Of a stretch of DNA of 64,000 nucleotides, positions 19,758 to 29,417 are shown piece after piece; within the stretch, counting starts at the first letter, position 1; each line of letters begins with the position of its first letter. This DNA is from Paenibacillus segetis. Its GTDB lineage: Bacteria; Bacillota; Bacilli; Paenibacillales; Paenibacillaceae. The stretch is from NCBI RefSeq assembly GCF_014639155.1, contig NZ_BMFT01000002.1:1-64000 (forward strand), written 5' to 3'. The notes under the pieces are model-generated. The model ran no database searches, was not told the origin of the DNA, and worked only from the letters and a program-made list of their open reading frames with translations. Both the position numbers and the translations under genes were made by a program.

Positions 19758-20651
19758 GTGTCACGAATTAAGAATAACAAAAAGCAATGGATTCTCCTCA
19801 TCCTTGCAATTGGATTAATAGCTATATTATCTGGTTGTGGAACGACCGCTACTAGAGTAGCTACTACGACTGAGGATATGAGAGCCAGCGGTTCGTGGTG
19901 GACATCTAATGTAGTGTATTTCTTCTCACTTGCATTGGATACATTTGCCAAATGGTTCAATGGTGCTTATGGATTAGCTATCCTTATTATGGTGCTCATT
20001 GTACGGACCTTGATTCTACCACTTACGCTTAAACAGGTAAGAAGTTCGAAAGCGATGCAAGCAATTCAACCGCAGCTCGCAAAAATTAAGGAGCAATACA
20101 AAGATAATCCTCAACAGCAGCAAGCTGAGACGATGAAATTATTCCAAGAAAATAAAGTTAATCCGATGGCCGGTTGTTTCCCACTCATTATTCAAATGCC
20201 GGTGTTCATCGCTCTATATAACTCTATTTATAATAACTCAGCAATTCGTGATCACTCTTTCTTATGGCTCCAATTAGGGGAACCGGATAAGATGTTTATC
20301 CTTCCTATAATTGCAGCATTAACTACGTTTATTCAGACGAAGATGATGTCCAACATGAATCCTAGTGGGATGCAGGGACCTATGCAATTCATGATGTTCA
20401 TCTATCCAGTCTTAATCTTCTTTATGGCTTATCAATTCCCAGCAGCGCTTCCGCTCTACTGGATTTACAGTAACTTGTACACAATCGTACAGAACTACTT
20501 GATCTACCGTAAGAAAGATCCGGTTCTGGCGCTTAATAATAATGCGGCAATATCAGATGGTTCTAAAAAAGGTGGTTCTAAAAAGGGCGGTTCGAATTTG
20601 AAAGCCGGACATCCTGGTAAGGGCGCCAAGGAGGCCAAAAAGTCGAAATGA
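19758..20651 (+). CDS. yidC: Membrane protein insertase YidC/OxaA (SpoIIIJ type)
   Basis: Inserts membrane proteins alone or with SecYEG; SpoIIIJ-type members are also needed for forespore development. 297 residues, GTG start. A lipoprotein signal peptide ends in the lipobox LSGC (Cys27). The 60KD_IMP domain follows with about five membrane segments, a charged cytoplasmic loop (QLAKIKEQYKDNPQQQQAE) and the conserved NPMAGCFPLIIQMPVFIALY text. The tail is Gly/Lys-rich with a KKGGSKKGGS repeat. Its stop overlaps the jag start (ATGA). Confidence 0.96.
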   Translation: MSRIKNNKKQWILLILAIGLIAILSGCGTTATRVATTTEDMRASGSWWTSNVVYFFSLALDTFAKWFNGAYGLAILIMVLIVRTLILPLTLKQVRSSKAMQAIQPQLAKIKEQYKDNPQQQQAETMKLFQENKVNPMAGCFPLIIQMPVFIALYNSIYNNSAIRDHSFLWLQLGEPDKMFILPIIAALTTFIQTKMMSNMNPSGMQGPMQFMMFIYPVLIFFMAYQFPAALPLYWIYSNLYTIVQNYLIYRKKDPVLALNNNAAISDGSKKGGSKKGGSNLKAGHPGKGAKEAKKSK

Positions 20652-21361
20652 ATAAAATTGTGACGTCGGGAAAAACCATTGAAGAAGCTGTAAAACAAGG
20701 ATTGGCCGTGCTCGGCACTACCGAGGATAAAGTCGCCGTGAATGTGTTAGAGCAGCCATCAAAAGGATTCCTAGGCCTGATCGGCGTAAAGGAAGCAAAG
20801 GTTGAGCTTACTTTGCTTCAAGAGACTCCTTCAGGTCGCCCTCAGAAGAACCCTATGGAATCTTCAGTATCCCCATCTCTGAATGAGAATGGGACAACCG
20901 TTGACCGGGATCCTTATGAGGAGGCGGCGTCATTTATTCGAGACGTTGGCGAGAATATGGGTCTTCAAGTGGAGGTAGATATCCTCCAGAAGAAGGACGG
21001 TATTATTTTAAATATTTCAGGTAGCGACTTGGGATTGTTGATTGGTCGTAGAGGTCAAACTCTCGATGCTTTGCAATACTTGGCGAATATCATCGCGAAT
21101 CGTTATTCAGAGACCTTTATCCGGATTACACTGGACGCTGAAAACTTCCGTGAACGTCGGAAGAAGACGCTAGAGGAGCTGGCCGCAAGGTTGGCTGGAC
21201 GTGTAGTTCGTACACGTAAAGAGGTTGTTCTTGAGCCGATGTCGCCGCAGGAACGCAAAGTGATCCATTCCAAACTTCAGGACCATCCGGAGGTTAAAAC
21301 CTTCAGTAAAGGCGAGGAGCCAAACCGACGGGTCGTTATTACACTGAAGCAAAGTAAATGA
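20648..21361 (+). CDS. jag: SpoIIIJ-associated RNA-binding protein Jag (KhpB/EloR)
   Basis: A 237-residue RNA-binding protein: an N-terminal Jag-N domain (GKTIEEAVKQGLAVLG, GFLGLIGVKEAKVEL), a linker, a KH domain (LLIGRRGQTLDALQYLANII) and an R3H domain (ENFRERRKKTLEELA) at the C-terminus. In relatives it works with KhpA and influences elongation and division. It overlaps yidC by four bases, so the two are translationally coupled. A good hairpin terminator follows. Confidence 0.96.
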   Translation: MNKIVTSGKTIEEAVKQGLAVLGTTEDKVAVNVLEQPSKGFLGLIGVKEAKVELTLLQETPSGRPQKNPMESSVSPSLNENGTTVDRDPYEEAASFIRDVGENMGLQVEVDILQKKDGIILNISGSDLGLLIGRRGQTLDALQYLANIIANRYSETFIRITLDAENFRERRKKTLEELAARLAGRVVRTRKEVVLEPMSPQERKVIHSKLQDHPEVKTFSKGEEPNRRVVITLKQSK

Positions 21362-21366
21362 ATGAG

Positions 21367-21412
21367 ACGCAATGATGTTTTGCCCCGGCAAATGTCATTG
21401 CGTTTATTTTTA
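21367..21412 (+). terminator. Terminator of jag
   Basis: ACGCAATGA pairs with TCATTGCGT (9 bp, perfect) across an inner GC-rich loop with TTTGCC/GGCAAA pairing, then TTTATTTTTA. Confidence 0.9.
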
Positions 21413-21526
21413 TGTTCCCATCCCTCCCAAACCCTCCCTTATCTTAAGGGAGGGCCCCAAGGGTTGCACCCTCTGGACTCCCGCTTTCAAGTTCACATAA
21501 CGTAGGAGGGGAAGAGGTGCTCCTGC

Positions 21527-21976
21527 TCGCTGTCCCCTTCGGGGATGCGCTAAAGTATGGTGTGTGGAACGCTTTTCCCCCTTCGGGTACGTCTCACTTT
21601 TGGAGCAACCGTTGGACAAAGGGGACAGGTTGCTTGTCCCGGATTGGAAGGAGATCTGGCAGAGAGAGTCGAGGTAAAAGGATTTCGTGTTATGGTGTGC
21701 AATGAGTCGCTGTCCCTCCGGGATACGCTTAGATATGACCAGGGATTATAGTGTTTGAATGGGGCAACGCTACGAAGTAGGGTGGAGAGAGTAGCAAATT
21801 GAGGATATAGTGCTACGTTGTGCAATGAGTCGCTGTCCCTTCGGGATACGCTTGGGTATGAGCAGGGATTATAGTGTTTGAATGGGGCAACGCTACGAAA
21901 TAGGGTGGAGAGAGTAGCGAATTGAGGATATAGTGCTACGTTGTGTAAGGAGTCGCTGTCCCCGTTGGGGATGCGC
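21527..21976 (+). repeat. Tandem repeat with a 123-bp period and conserved GC hairpins
   Basis: Two full units (21698-21820 and 21821-21943, a few substitutions apart), the start of a third (21944-21976) and a degenerate earlier unit. Each carries a hairpin of the form TCGCTGTCCC-loop-GGGATRCGCT (21527, 21707, 21830, 21953); the first has a C(TTCG)G tetraloop. The rest of the unit (GGGGCAACGCTACGA, GGTGGAGAGAGTAGC) also recurs. No SD-started reading frame is consistent across units. It fills most of the 870-bp jag-mnmE gap; flanking stretches such as 21413-21526 show no gene. Confidence 0.8.
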
Positions 21977-22057
21977 TGACTACTAGTGATGTTTTGTGGG
22001 GGTTAAAATTTAGCGGTGAAAAGATAGCGGAATAAGCCGTTTGAATTCGGAGAAGCT

Positions 22058-22171
22058 CAAAGCTTTCTGTAAGAAAGCTGCTTCGGAAGCATAAGCTGCG
22101 GTCGCCTTTGTCGTCGGATTATTACCTAGTTAGGTATTAATAATCAAATAATCTGACGACAACAGCGATCG
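22058..22171. repeat. Inverted-repeat region upstream of mnmE
   Basis: A long imperfect inverted repeat: arm 22098-22123 (GCGGTCGCC...GTCGTCGGATTATT) and arm 22147-22171 (AATAATCTGACGAC...GCGATCG) pair over about 25 bp with a few mismatches. The loop contains its own palindrome, ACCTAGTTAGGT. A smaller hairpin (AAGCTTTC/GAAAGCT) lies at about 22058-22080. No T-run follows, so it is not a standard terminator. It ends about 60 nt before the mnmE start. Confidence 0.7.
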
Positions 22172-22233
22172 AAGAATCAAACGGACTATGTAGCGTACTA
22201 TTTCACTATAATAATTATAGAGGTGAACTAACC

Positions 22234-23613
22234 ATGTTGAGTGATACAATAGCCGCCATTTCGACGGCGGTGGGGGAGAGCGGAATTGCGGTCATTCGGA
22301 TCAGCGGTCCAGAGGCGATCACTGAGGTTGGTCGTCTATTTCGCTCAAAGACGAAGTTAGAGGATGCAGATAGTCATACGGTGCATTATGGTTTTATCAT
22401 TGACCCGAATTCAAATGAAAAGCTGGAAGAGGTGCTGGTGTCGGTCTTTAGAGCACCACGTTCGTTCACAACAGAAGATGTGGTGGAGATCAGTACGCAC
22501 GGCGGGATTATTTCAGTTAAGCGAGTGATGGATTTGCTGCTGGAGCAACGGGAGATTCGTTTGGCTGAGCCGGGCGAGTTTACGAAGCGCGCTTTTTTGA
22601 ATGGAAGGATTGATTTAACTCAGGCAGAGGCAGTGATTGACTTGATCCGCTCGAAATCGGATCGGGCGTTCTCGGTCGCTTTGAAGCAGGTGGAAGGAGA
22701 TCTGTCGCGAAAAATAACTTCGTTACGTTACACGCTGGTGGAGACGTTGGCACATATTGAAGTTAATATTGATTATCCGGAACATGACGTAGAATCGATG
22801 ACGATGGAGTTTATTCGCAACAAGTGCGCGGAAGTGACGGAAGGAATAGAGCAACTTTTAAAGAATGCGAATCAGGGCAAAATCCTCCGTGAAGGGATTA
22901 CCACAGCTATCGTTGGACGTCCTAATGTTGGTAAATCTTCGCTACTGAATGCGTTAGCAAGGGAAAATAAAGCGATTGTAACGGATATCCCAGGAACAAC
23001 GCGTGATGTTATTGAGGAGTTTGTAACGATCAATAATATTCCTCTGAAGCTACTTGATACAGCGGGAATCCGCGAAACGATGGATATCGTAGAGCAAATT
23101 GGTGTTGAGCGATCAAAGGCTGCTGTAAATGAGGCTGATTTAATTTTACTAGTTCTAAACAGTGCGGATCTTTTGCATGAAGATGAAATTAAGCTGATGG
23201 AACAGCTTAAGGGCCGTCCAACGATTGTATTGCTGAATAAGATCGATTTACCACAACAATTAGACCGGGATGTAGTGTCTCGTTATTTTCCAAAAGAGGC
23301 TATCGTAGAGTTGTCTGTGAAGACAAGTGAGGGATTGGATCATTTAGAGGAAGCTATCTCACAGTTGTTCTTTGGGGGCAAGCTTGAGTCTGGAGACCTT
23401 ACCTATGTAAGCAATGTTCGTCATATCGCACTACTCAAACAGGCGAAGAAGTCACTAGCGGATGCTTATGAGGCAACGGAGATGGGAGTACCGATTGATA
23501 TCCTGCAAATTGATGTACGACTTGCTTGGGAGCAGTTGGGTGAAGTCATTGGAGATTCAGCGCCAGATGCTCTGATCGACCAAATTTTCTCACAATTTTG
23601 TTTGGGTAAATAA
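22234..23613 (+). CDS. mnmE: tRNA uridine-5-carboxymethylaminomethyl(34) GTPase MnmE
   Basis: Works with MnmG to place the cmnm5 group on wobble U34 of certain tRNAs. 459 residues, normal length. The N-terminal folate-binding domain starts [20 protein letters not shown]; the helical domain holds the inserted G domain with GRPNVGKS (228-235), [15 protein letters not shown] and LNKID; the C-terminus ends in the catalytic C-x-GK motif as FCLGK. Next to mnmG and rsmG in the usual order. Confidence 0.97.
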   Translation: MLSDTIAAISTAVGESGIAVIRISGPEAITEVGRLFRSKTKLEDADSHTVHYGFIIDPNSNEKLEEVLVSVFRAPRSFTTEDVVEISTHGGIISVKRVMDLLLEQREIRLAEPGEFTKRAFLNGRIDLTQAEAVIDLIRSKSDRAFSVALKQVEGDLSRKITSLRYTLVETLAHIEVNIDYPEHDVESMTMEFIRNKCAEVTEGIEQLLKNANQGKILREGITTAIVGRPNVGKSSLLNALARENKAIVTDIPGTTRDVIEEFVTINNIPLKLLDTAGIRETMDIVEQIGVERSKAAVNEADLILLVLNSADLLHEDEIKLMEQLKGRPTIVLLNKIDLPQQLDRDVVSRYFPKEAIVELSVKTSEGLDHLEEAISQLFFGGKLESGDLTYVSNVRHIALLKQAKKSLADAYEATEMGVPIDILQIDVRLAWEQLGEVIGDSAPDALIDQIFSQFCLGK

Positions 23614-23740
23614 TGGCCGGGTGTATCGTCAATGTCTGTTCATGGTATGATGATAACGTTAGTTTTTAAATATAAGATTTTGAAGATATATACTTGAGTT
23701 TTTTGCAATAGAATGAGCCAGTCAAAGGGGGAGATATATA

Positions 23741-25627
23741 GTGAGCTATCATGCAGGTAGTTATGATGTGATTGTCGTTGGCGCCGGGCATGCGGGTAGT
23801 GAAGCAGCACTTGCTGCTGCACGCATGGGTTGTATTACGCTGATGATCACGATCAATTTGGATATGGTTGCATTTATGCCATGTAATCCGTCGATTGGAG
23901 GTCCAGCTAAGGGCCATGTCGTCCGTGAGGTCGACGCATTAGGCGGGGAAATGGGGCGTAATATCGATAAAACCTTTATTCAGATGCGGATGCTGAACAC
24001 AGGTAAAGGACCTGCTGTTCATGCACTTCGCGCACAAGCTGATAAATTTTTGTACCAGCACGCCATGAAAGAAACGATGGAGAAGGAACCCAATTTGACG
24101 CTTCGCCAAGGAATGGTTGAGGAGTTGATCGTTGAAGAGGGACAATGTGTTGGTGTAGTTACTAAGACGGGCGCTGAATATCGTGCTAAATCTGTTGTTG
24201 TGACAACGGGAACCTATTTACGCGGTAGAGTAATTATGGGTGAACTAACTTATGAGAGTGGTCCTAATAACCAGCAGCCTTCGGTTAATTTATCACATAA
24301 TTTGAAAGAGCATGGGCTTGAGTTAGTTCGGTTCAAGACAGGAACCCCTCCACGTGTTCATAAAGATACGATTGATTTTTCTCAAACGGAGATTCAGCCA
24401 GGGGATGACAAGATCAAATTTTTCTCCTATGAGACAAAAGAGTCAGACAATGAGCAATTGCCTTGTTGGTTAACATATACTTCAAGCGACACACATGACA
24501 TTATTAATGCTAACCTTCACCGTGCACCGATGTATACCGGGGTTATTGAGGGGACTGGACCACGTTATTGTCCTTCGATCGAGGATAAAATTGTACGTTT
24601 CAGCGATAAGCCGAAGCATCAGATTTTCTTAGAGCCAGAAGGTAAGAATACCTCTGAATATTATGTCCAAGGCTTGTCAACGAGTATGCCAGAGGATGTT
24701 CAACTGCAAATGTTACGTTCCATCCCAGGACTACAGAATGTTGAGATGATGCGTAACGGATACGCTATTGAATATGATGCGGTTGTTCCAACACAGTTGT
24801 GGCCTTCTTTGGAAACGAAGAAGATTCCAGGTCTCTTTACAGCGGGGCAAATTAATGGGACTTCAGGTTATGAAGAGGCAGCAGGTCAAGGAGTTATGGC
24901 AGGGATTAACGCTGCTCGTAAAGCACAAGGTAAAGAACCCGTTGTTCTGGATCGTTCACAGGGCTACATTGGTGTCATGATTGATGATCTGGTGACAAAA
25001 GGTACGAATGAACCTTATCGCTTGCTTACCTCACGTGCAGAGTATAGACTTTTGCTCCGTCATGATAATGCGGATCTACGTTTGACTCCGATTGGCCATG
25101 AGATTGGTTTGGTTCCGGAAGATCGATATCAACGGTTTTTGGATAAAAAAGAGAAGATTGAACAGGAAATTATTCGGTTACAGAAGACTTCCGTTTCTCC
25201 TTCAGCCATTAACTCATTGCTCGAATCTATTGGTTCGACGCCAATTACGGATGGTAGTAATTTACTGACGATACTTCGTCGTCCTGAAGTTAACTATGCT
25301 CACATCAGTTCATATTTTCCTGCGGAAGCAGAACTGGATGAGGACATGATGGAACAAGTTGAAATTCAAATTAAATATGCCGGTTACATTGAGAAGCAAG
25401 AGACACAAGTCGCTAAATTACAAAAAATGGAAAAGAAAAAGATTCCTGAAAAGATCAAATACGAAGATGTGCATGGTCTTGCGATTGAAGCATGTCAAAA
25501 GCTAGCGAAGATACGTCCAATTTCTATCGGTCAAGCTTCGCGTATATCTGGCGTTACTCCAGCCGATATTTCTATTTTATTGGTATATCTGGAGCATTTT
25601 AACCGGGTTACCGCAGCGGGAGGGTAA
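23741..25627 (+). CDS. mnmG: tRNA uridine-5-carboxymethylaminomethyl(34) synthesis enzyme MnmG
   Basis: The FAD-dependent partner of MnmE. 628 residues, GTG start with a GGGGGA SD. The dinucleotide-binding N-terminus is [21 protein letters not shown] (9-29), followed by [19 protein letters not shown], both MnmG signatures. The second signature, [17 protein letters not shown], lies in the C-terminal third. The helical C-terminal domain that contacts MnmE and tRNA is complete. rsmG begins five bases after the stop. Confidence 0.97.
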   Translation: MSYHAGSYDVIVVGAGHAGSEAALAAARMGCITLMITINLDMVAFMPCNPSIGGPAKGHVVREVDALGGEMGRNIDKTFIQMRMLNTGKGPAVHALRAQADKFLYQHAMKETMEKEPNLTLRQGMVEELIVEEGQCVGVVTKTGAEYRAKSVVVTTGTYLRGRVIMGELTYESGPNNQQPSVNLSHNLKEHGLELVRFKTGTPPRVHKDTIDFSQTEIQPGDDKIKFFSYETKESDNEQLPCWLTYTSSDTHDIINANLHRAPMYTGVIEGTGPRYCPSIEDKIVRFSDKPKHQIFLEPEGKNTSEYYVQGLSTSMPEDVQLQMLRSIPGLQNVEMMRNGYAIEYDAVVPTQLWPSLETKKIPGLFTAGQINGTSGYEEAAGQGVMAGINAARKAQGKEPVVLDRSQGYIGVMIDDLVTKGTNEPYRLLTSRAEYRLLLRHDNADLRLTPIGHEIGLVPEDRYQRFLDKKEKIEQEIIRLQKTSVSPSAINSLLESIGSTPITDGSNLLTILRRPEVNYAHISSYFPAEAELDEDMMEQVEIQIKYAGYIEKQETQVAKLQKMEKKKIPEKIKYEDVHGLAIEACQKLAKIRPISIGQASRISGVTPADISILLVYLEHFNRVTAAGG

Positions 25628-25632
25628 AGATT

Positions 25633-26355
25633 GTGGATTCCATACAATCCCATTTCCATCATTTGTTACTTGAGCATCAAATCGATCTTAATGAAGAACA
25701 ATTGAACCAATTTGAGATCTATTTTCAAGAATTAGTCTCTTGGAATGAAAAAATGAATTTAACAGGGATAACCGAGCGAGAGCAGGTTTATATTAAGCAT
25801 TTCTATGATTCTGTGACGCTTTCCTTCTATTTAAATATCTCGGACATATCTAACCTAGCTGATATTGGTTCCGGTGCAGGGTTTCCAGGTATTCCTTTAA
25901 AAATCTGTTTCCCTCACTTGAAATTAACGATTGTTGATTCATTGAACAAAAGGATTCAGTTTTTACAAAATGTAGTAGATAAATTAGGGCTGCAAAATGT
26001 CGAGCTTATTCATGGTCGTGCAGAGGATATTGCTCGTAAAGATCATTTAAGGGATGCATTTGATCTAGTAACAGCTCGTGCTGTAGCACGTATGGCTGTG
26101 CTGAATGAATTTTGTCTACCTTTTGTGAAACCAGGTGGGATTTTCGCTGCTATGAAGGGTAACGATCCAAGTGATGAGATTAAAGAGGCAAAACGCAGTA
26201 TGTCTGAACTAAAGGGCAAATTGTCTGGTAATCATCACTTCACATTGCCACTTGAGAACTCTGAGAGACATATCATTATGATTAGTAAAACAAATTCAAC
26301 ACCGAAGAAATATCCCCGAAAAGCGGGAACACCGATCAAAACTCCCATAATATAA
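25633..26355 (+). CDS. rsmG: 16S rRNA (guanine(527)-N7)-methyltransferase RsmG
   Basis: Methylates G527 of 16S rRNA in the 530 loop; loss gives low-level streptomycin resistance in other species. 240 residues, GTG start behind GGGAGG. The SAM-binding motif is ADIGSGAGFPGIPLKICFP; the acidic end of the second strand and the VTARAVARMAVL segment are typical. It is the last gene of the mnmE-mnmG-rsmG unit and ends in a hairpin that carries a parS site. Confidence 0.96.
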   Translation: MDSIQSHFHHLLLEHQIDLNEEQLNQFEIYFQELVSWNEKMNLTGITEREQVYIKHFYDSVTLSFYLNISDISNLADIGSGAGFPGIPLKICFPHLKLTIVDSLNKRIQFLQNVVDKLGLQNVELIHGRAEDIARKDHLRDAFDLVTARAVARMAVLNEFCLPFVKPGGIFAAMKGNDPSDEIKEAKRSMSELKGKLSGNHHFTLPLENSERHIIMISKTNSTPKKYPRKAGTPIKTPII

Positions 26356-26363
26356 TATTTTCC

Positions 26364-26411
26364 AATCCCCCTAGAAAATTGTTCCACGTGAAACAAGCTA
26401 CTAGGGGGATT
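26364..26411 (+). terminator. rsmG terminator enclosing a parS site
   Basis: An 11-bp perfect stem, AATCCCCCTAG (26364-26374) with CTAGGGGGATT (26401-26411), and a 26-nt loop. The loop contains TGTTCCACGTGAAACA (26380-26395), one base from the Bacillus parS consensus. The downstream T-run is weak (TATTCTC). It may serve both as transcript end and as a Spo0J loading site. Confidence 0.8.
26380..26395. other. parS centromere-like site 1
   Basis: TGTTCCACGTGAAACA, a 16-bp palindrome-like ParB target differing from TGTTTCACGTGAAACA at one position. It lies 311 bp before noc and about 2 kb before parB, in the usual origin-proximal location. Confidence 0.93.
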
Positions 26412-26690
26412 ATTCTCTCAAAAATACATTTGAAAGAGAATAGGATTATTGGGCAAAAAGTGGTAGAATAGAAATACTACTAAACGTTGAATGATTTTCG
26501 TTCTACGGCCACATCTACAAGTGTCATACTGACAATTAAAGGCATGACAAATCGTGGATACATAGGAGAATGGTCTTCTTCAAAGGGATTTTTACGCCCA
26601 TTGATAGCATTTGCGTTTCTAGTTTTTACAAATGAAGCCCATAAGGCATTTCGTCTTATGTCACTATGAAATTAGGTGGTAATCTACGGA
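26412..26690 (+). other. rsmG-noc gap, no gene supported
   Basis: About 280 bp. A 60-codon frame runs through 26487-26669 but has no SD, no recognisable family and an unlikely composition. No clear promoter pair could be fixed, although a TAGAAT lies near 26464. Confidence 0.5.
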
Positions 26691-27509
26691 ATGAAAGAAC
26701 AATTTTCTAAATTGTTTGGTTTAACCGAACGATCCAGTGGCGAAGAAGTGAAGCAAGTTCCGGTTGGGGAGATCGTTGGTAGTCCCTATCAACCACGGAC
26801 TATATTTGATGAGGACAAGATTGATGAGTTGTGTCAAACGATTCGTACCCTTGGAGTTATTCAACCTATTGTTGTTCGTTATCGCAATGATAAGTATGAA
26901 ATAATAGCTGGGGAACGACGTTGGCGTGCTGTGAAAAAGTTAGGGCTTGAGACGATACCGGCCATTTTGAAGGATTTTAATGACTCACAGGCGGCGTCCA
27001 TTGCACTGATTGAGAATCTACAACGTGAAGGGCTAACTTCTATTGAGGAGGCTTTAGCCTATCAGAATTTGATAGATTTACATCAATTGACTCAAGAAAG
27101 CTTGGCTCAGCGACTTGGAAAGAGCCAGTCTACCATCGCCAACAAAATCAGACTTCTTCATCTTCCTGAAGTTGTAAAGAATGCATTGATGGAACGTAAG
27201 ATTACGGAACGTCATGCTAGGGCACTATTGTCGCTTGATACTGAAGAATTACAAATAAAAGTACTTAACGAAATTATTAGTAAAGAATTAAACGTAAAAC
27301 AAAGTGAAGCTCGTATTGCATTTTATAAACAAGTCTCCAATAACAAGAAGTCTTCGAAACGAATTTCGTTTACGAAAGATGTGAGATTGGCGCTAAATAC
27401 GATTCGTCAATCTATTGATATGGTGTCAGGTTCTGGATTACAGATTAAGACAGATGAAAGTGATCATGATGATCATTATGAAATTGTAATCCGCATTCCT
27501 AAGAAATGA
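26691..27509 (+). CDS. noc: Nucleoid occlusion protein Noc
   Basis: A ParB paralogue that keeps division off the nucleoid and binds its own sites rather than parS. 272 residues counted from [11 protein letters not shown], which matches the amphipathic membrane-targeting N-terminus of Noc; an upstream GTG frame adds five residues. Conserved ParB/Noc text: [30 protein letters not shown] (CTP-binding box) and [17 protein letters not shown]. The helix-turn-helix [19 protein letters not shown] is Noc-type, and the end RIPKK is identical to that of B. subtilis Noc. It sits between rsmG and soj, as expected. Confidence 0.95.
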   Translation: MKEQFSKLFGLTERSSGEEVKQVPVGEIVGSPYQPRTIFDEDKIDELCQTIRTLGVIQPIVVRYRNDKYEIIAGERRWRAVKKLGLETIPAILKDFNDSQAASIALIENLQREGLTSIEEALAYQNLIDLHQLTQESLAQRLGKSQSTIANKIRLLHLPEVVKNALMERKITERHARALLSLDTEELQIKVLNEIISKELNVKQSEARIAFYKQVSNNKKSSKRISFTKDVRLALNTIRQSIDMVSGSGLQIKTDESDHDDHYEIVIRIPKK

Positions 27510-27623
27510 TTTTTTATCGGTTATCTTAATCTATAGGCATATTAAATATAATTCTAGTTTGTACAGGTAGATCGCGAAATTGTGAGATTGTTGCAGCGGC
27601 TGATTCAGATGGGGCGCATTGGT

Positions 27624-27675
27624 CTTTTTGTAGCTACAACTTAGTGGGTACTTGATGATCATGAACTACAAAAAG
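27624..27675 (+). repeat. Perfect 10-bp inverted repeat upstream of soj
   Basis: CTTTTTGTAG (27624-27633) and CTACAAAAAG (27666-27675) flank a 32-nt loop, followed by AGTTTT. It could act as a weak noc terminator or a leader hairpin of soj; the soj TTG start is 31 nt downstream. Confidence 0.55.
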
Positions 27676-27705
27676 AGTTTTCTAATTATACTGAGGTGAA
27701 ATGAA

Positions 27706-28467
27706 TTGTCCAAAATCATTGCCATTGCTAACCAAAAGGGAGGCGTCGGTAAAACGACAACTTCTGTAAATTTGGGGGCGGGACTTGCTGCGATTGGTAA
27801 AAAAGTACTGCTCATCGACATTGATCCGCAAGGTAACACGACAAGTGGAGTTGGAATTAATAAAGCGGATGTCGCCAATTGTATTTATGATGTGCTGATT
27901 AACGAAGTGAATCCGAAAGAAGCAATTTCTAGTACTCAGGTTGATGGATTGGATATTATTCCTGCTACGATTCAGTTAGCAGGGGCGGAGATCGAATTAG
28001 TTCCCACGATTTCTCGTGAATTCAGGTTGAAGAAGTCTATTCAACAAGTCAAACATTTATATGATTATATTATTATTGACTGCCCACCTTCTTTAGGTAT
28101 TCTTACGATCAATTCTCTTACTGCAGCCGATTCTGTACTTATTCCAATTCAATGTGAGTACTATGCGTTGGAAGGTCTAAGTCAATTACTCAATACAGTA
28201 CGACTCGTTCAGAAGCAATTGAATACCTCATTGCAAATTGAAGGGGTATTATTAACGATGTTCGATGCCCGTACAAACTTAGGTATTCAGGTTATTGAAG
28301 AAGTTAAGAAATATTTTCAACAGAAAGTTTACAAGACCGTTATTCCTCGGAATGTGCGCTTAAGTGAAGCGCCGTCATACGGTCAATCAATCATTACGTA
28401 TGATCCACGGTCAAAAGGTGCAGAGGTATATTTAGAGTTGGCAAAGGAAGTGGTCTCCTATGAATAA
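27706..28467 (+). CDS. soj: Chromosome partitioning ATPase Soj (ParA)
   Basis: A Walker-type ATPase that works with Spo0J on origin segregation and modulates DnaA. 253 residues, TTG start behind GAGGTG. The deviant Walker A is KGGVGKTT (11-18), and LLIDIDPQGNTTSG and IIDCPPSLG follow. The ATG four bases upstream is out of frame. Its stop overlaps the parB start by eight bases. Confidence 0.96.
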   Translation: MSKIIAIANQKGGVGKTTTSVNLGAGLAAIGKKVLLIDIDPQGNTTSGVGINKADVANCIYDVLINEVNPKEAISSTQVDGLDIIPATIQLAGAEIELVPTISREFRLKKSIQQVKHLYDYIIIDCPPSLGILTINSLTAADSVLIPIQCEYYALEGLSQLLNTVRLVQKQLNTSLQIEGVLLTMFDARTNLGIQVIEEVKKYFQQKVYKTVIPRNVRLSEAPSYGQSIITYDPRSKGAEVYLELAKEVVSYE

Positions 28468-29299
28468 AAGATTAGGGAAGGGATTAGATGCTTTATTTCC
28501 CTCACTAGCTGTTGAAGACGATGATAAAGTGGTAGAAATTCCACTAAATCAACTTCGGGCTAACCCTTATCAACCTCGTAAAACTTTTGATGAGGAAGCT
28601 ATCCGGGAATTAGCAGAATCCATTCGTCAACACGGAGTTATTCAGCCAATTATTGTTCGCAGCGTGATGAAAGGGTATGAAATCATAGCTGGGGAACGTA
28701 GGTTCCGCGCTTCCCAATTTTGTGGAAAGTCAACGGTTCCTGCTGTTGTTAGAACATTTACTGATCAACAGGTTATGGAGATTGCATTAATTGAGAACTT
28801 ACAACGGGAGAACTTAAATGCAATGGAAGTGGCCGTAGCTTATCAAGGGTTAATGGATCAATTCCAATTGACACAAGAAGAGTTATCTTTAAAGGTTGGA
28901 AAATCCCGTTCTCATATTGCAAATTTTTTGCGTTTGCTGTCATTGCCAGAAGAAGTTAAGGAAGATGTTTCACGTGGAACATTATCGATGGGGCATGCTA
29001 GAGCATTGGTTGGATTGAAGGACGCAGCAACGATCAAACAATTGGCTAAGCAATGTATTGACCATGAGTGGAGTGTTCGTGAATTAGAAGATGCATTGCA
29101 ACAATTGGACCGCAAAAAAAATGATAAGCCAAAGACTTCCAATAAGAAGAGAGACCCGTATATTGATGAAGTCGAAGACAGTTTGCGGGAACGTTATAAA
29201 ACTACGGTAAAGATCAAAGCGAACAAAGATAAAGGTAAAATTGAAATTAACTACTATAGCCAAGATGATCTACAAAGATTGTTAGATATGCTTAGCTAA
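28460..29299 (+). CDS. parB: Chromosome partitioning protein ParB (Spo0J)
   Basis: A CTP-dependent DNA clamp that loads at parS and recruits SMC to the origin. 279 residues. N-domain: YQPRKTFDEEAIRELAESI, the arginine-rich CTP box GERRFRAS and [17 protein letters not shown]; the HTH is LSLKVGKSRSHIANFLRLL; the C-terminal dimerisation domain starts near DPYIDEVEDSLRERY. It contains a parS site inside its own coding sequence. MNKRLGKGLDALFPSL is the typical N-terminus that stimulates Soj. Confidence 0.96.
   Translation: MNKRLGKGLDALFPSLAVEDDDKVVEIPLNQLRANPYQPRKTFDEEAIRELAESIRQHGVIQPIIVRSVMKGYEIIAGERRFRASQFCGKSTVPAVVRTFTDQQVMEIALIENLQRENLNAMEVAVAYQGLMDQFQLTQEELSLKVGKSRSHIANFLRLLSLPEEVKEDVSRGTLSMGHARALVGLKDAATIKQLAKQCIDHEWSVRELEDALQQLDRKKNDKPKTSNKKRDPYIDEVEDSLRERYKTTVKIKANKDKGKIEINYYSQDDLQRLLDMLS
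28966..28981. other. parS site 2, inside parB
   Basis: TGTTTCACGTGGAACA, the exact reverse complement of site 1. A parS within spo0J is also known in B. subtilis. Confidence 0.93.
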
Positions 29300-29303
29300 C
29301 TAA

Positions 29304-29363
29304 AATGACATATCTCTTACTTCTAACAGGAGACGAATCCTTGGAAGAAGGAGGTATGTCATT
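29304..29363 (+). terminator. Hairpin after parB (terminator candidate)
   Basis: AATGACATA pairs with TATGTCATT across about 42 nt, with extra CTC/GAG pairing inside. The T-run is poor, so termination is uncertain. Confidence 0.45.
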
Positions 29364-29417
29364 ATTAATCTGAATAAGAAGTCATTAAGAATCTTCATAC
29401 TCGGGGGAGGGGAAAAC

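Noticed and set aside
21410..21825. Several frames within the jag-mnmE repeat region
   Set aside because: They come from the GC-rich repeat, differ between units and have no supported start.
21698..21976. CRISPR array
   Set aside because: Units are 123 bp, contiguous and nearly identical throughout; there are no unique spacers and no cas genes.
26487..26669. Sixty-codon gene upstream of noc
   Set aside because: No SD, no recognisable family, in a gap that probably holds the noc promoter.
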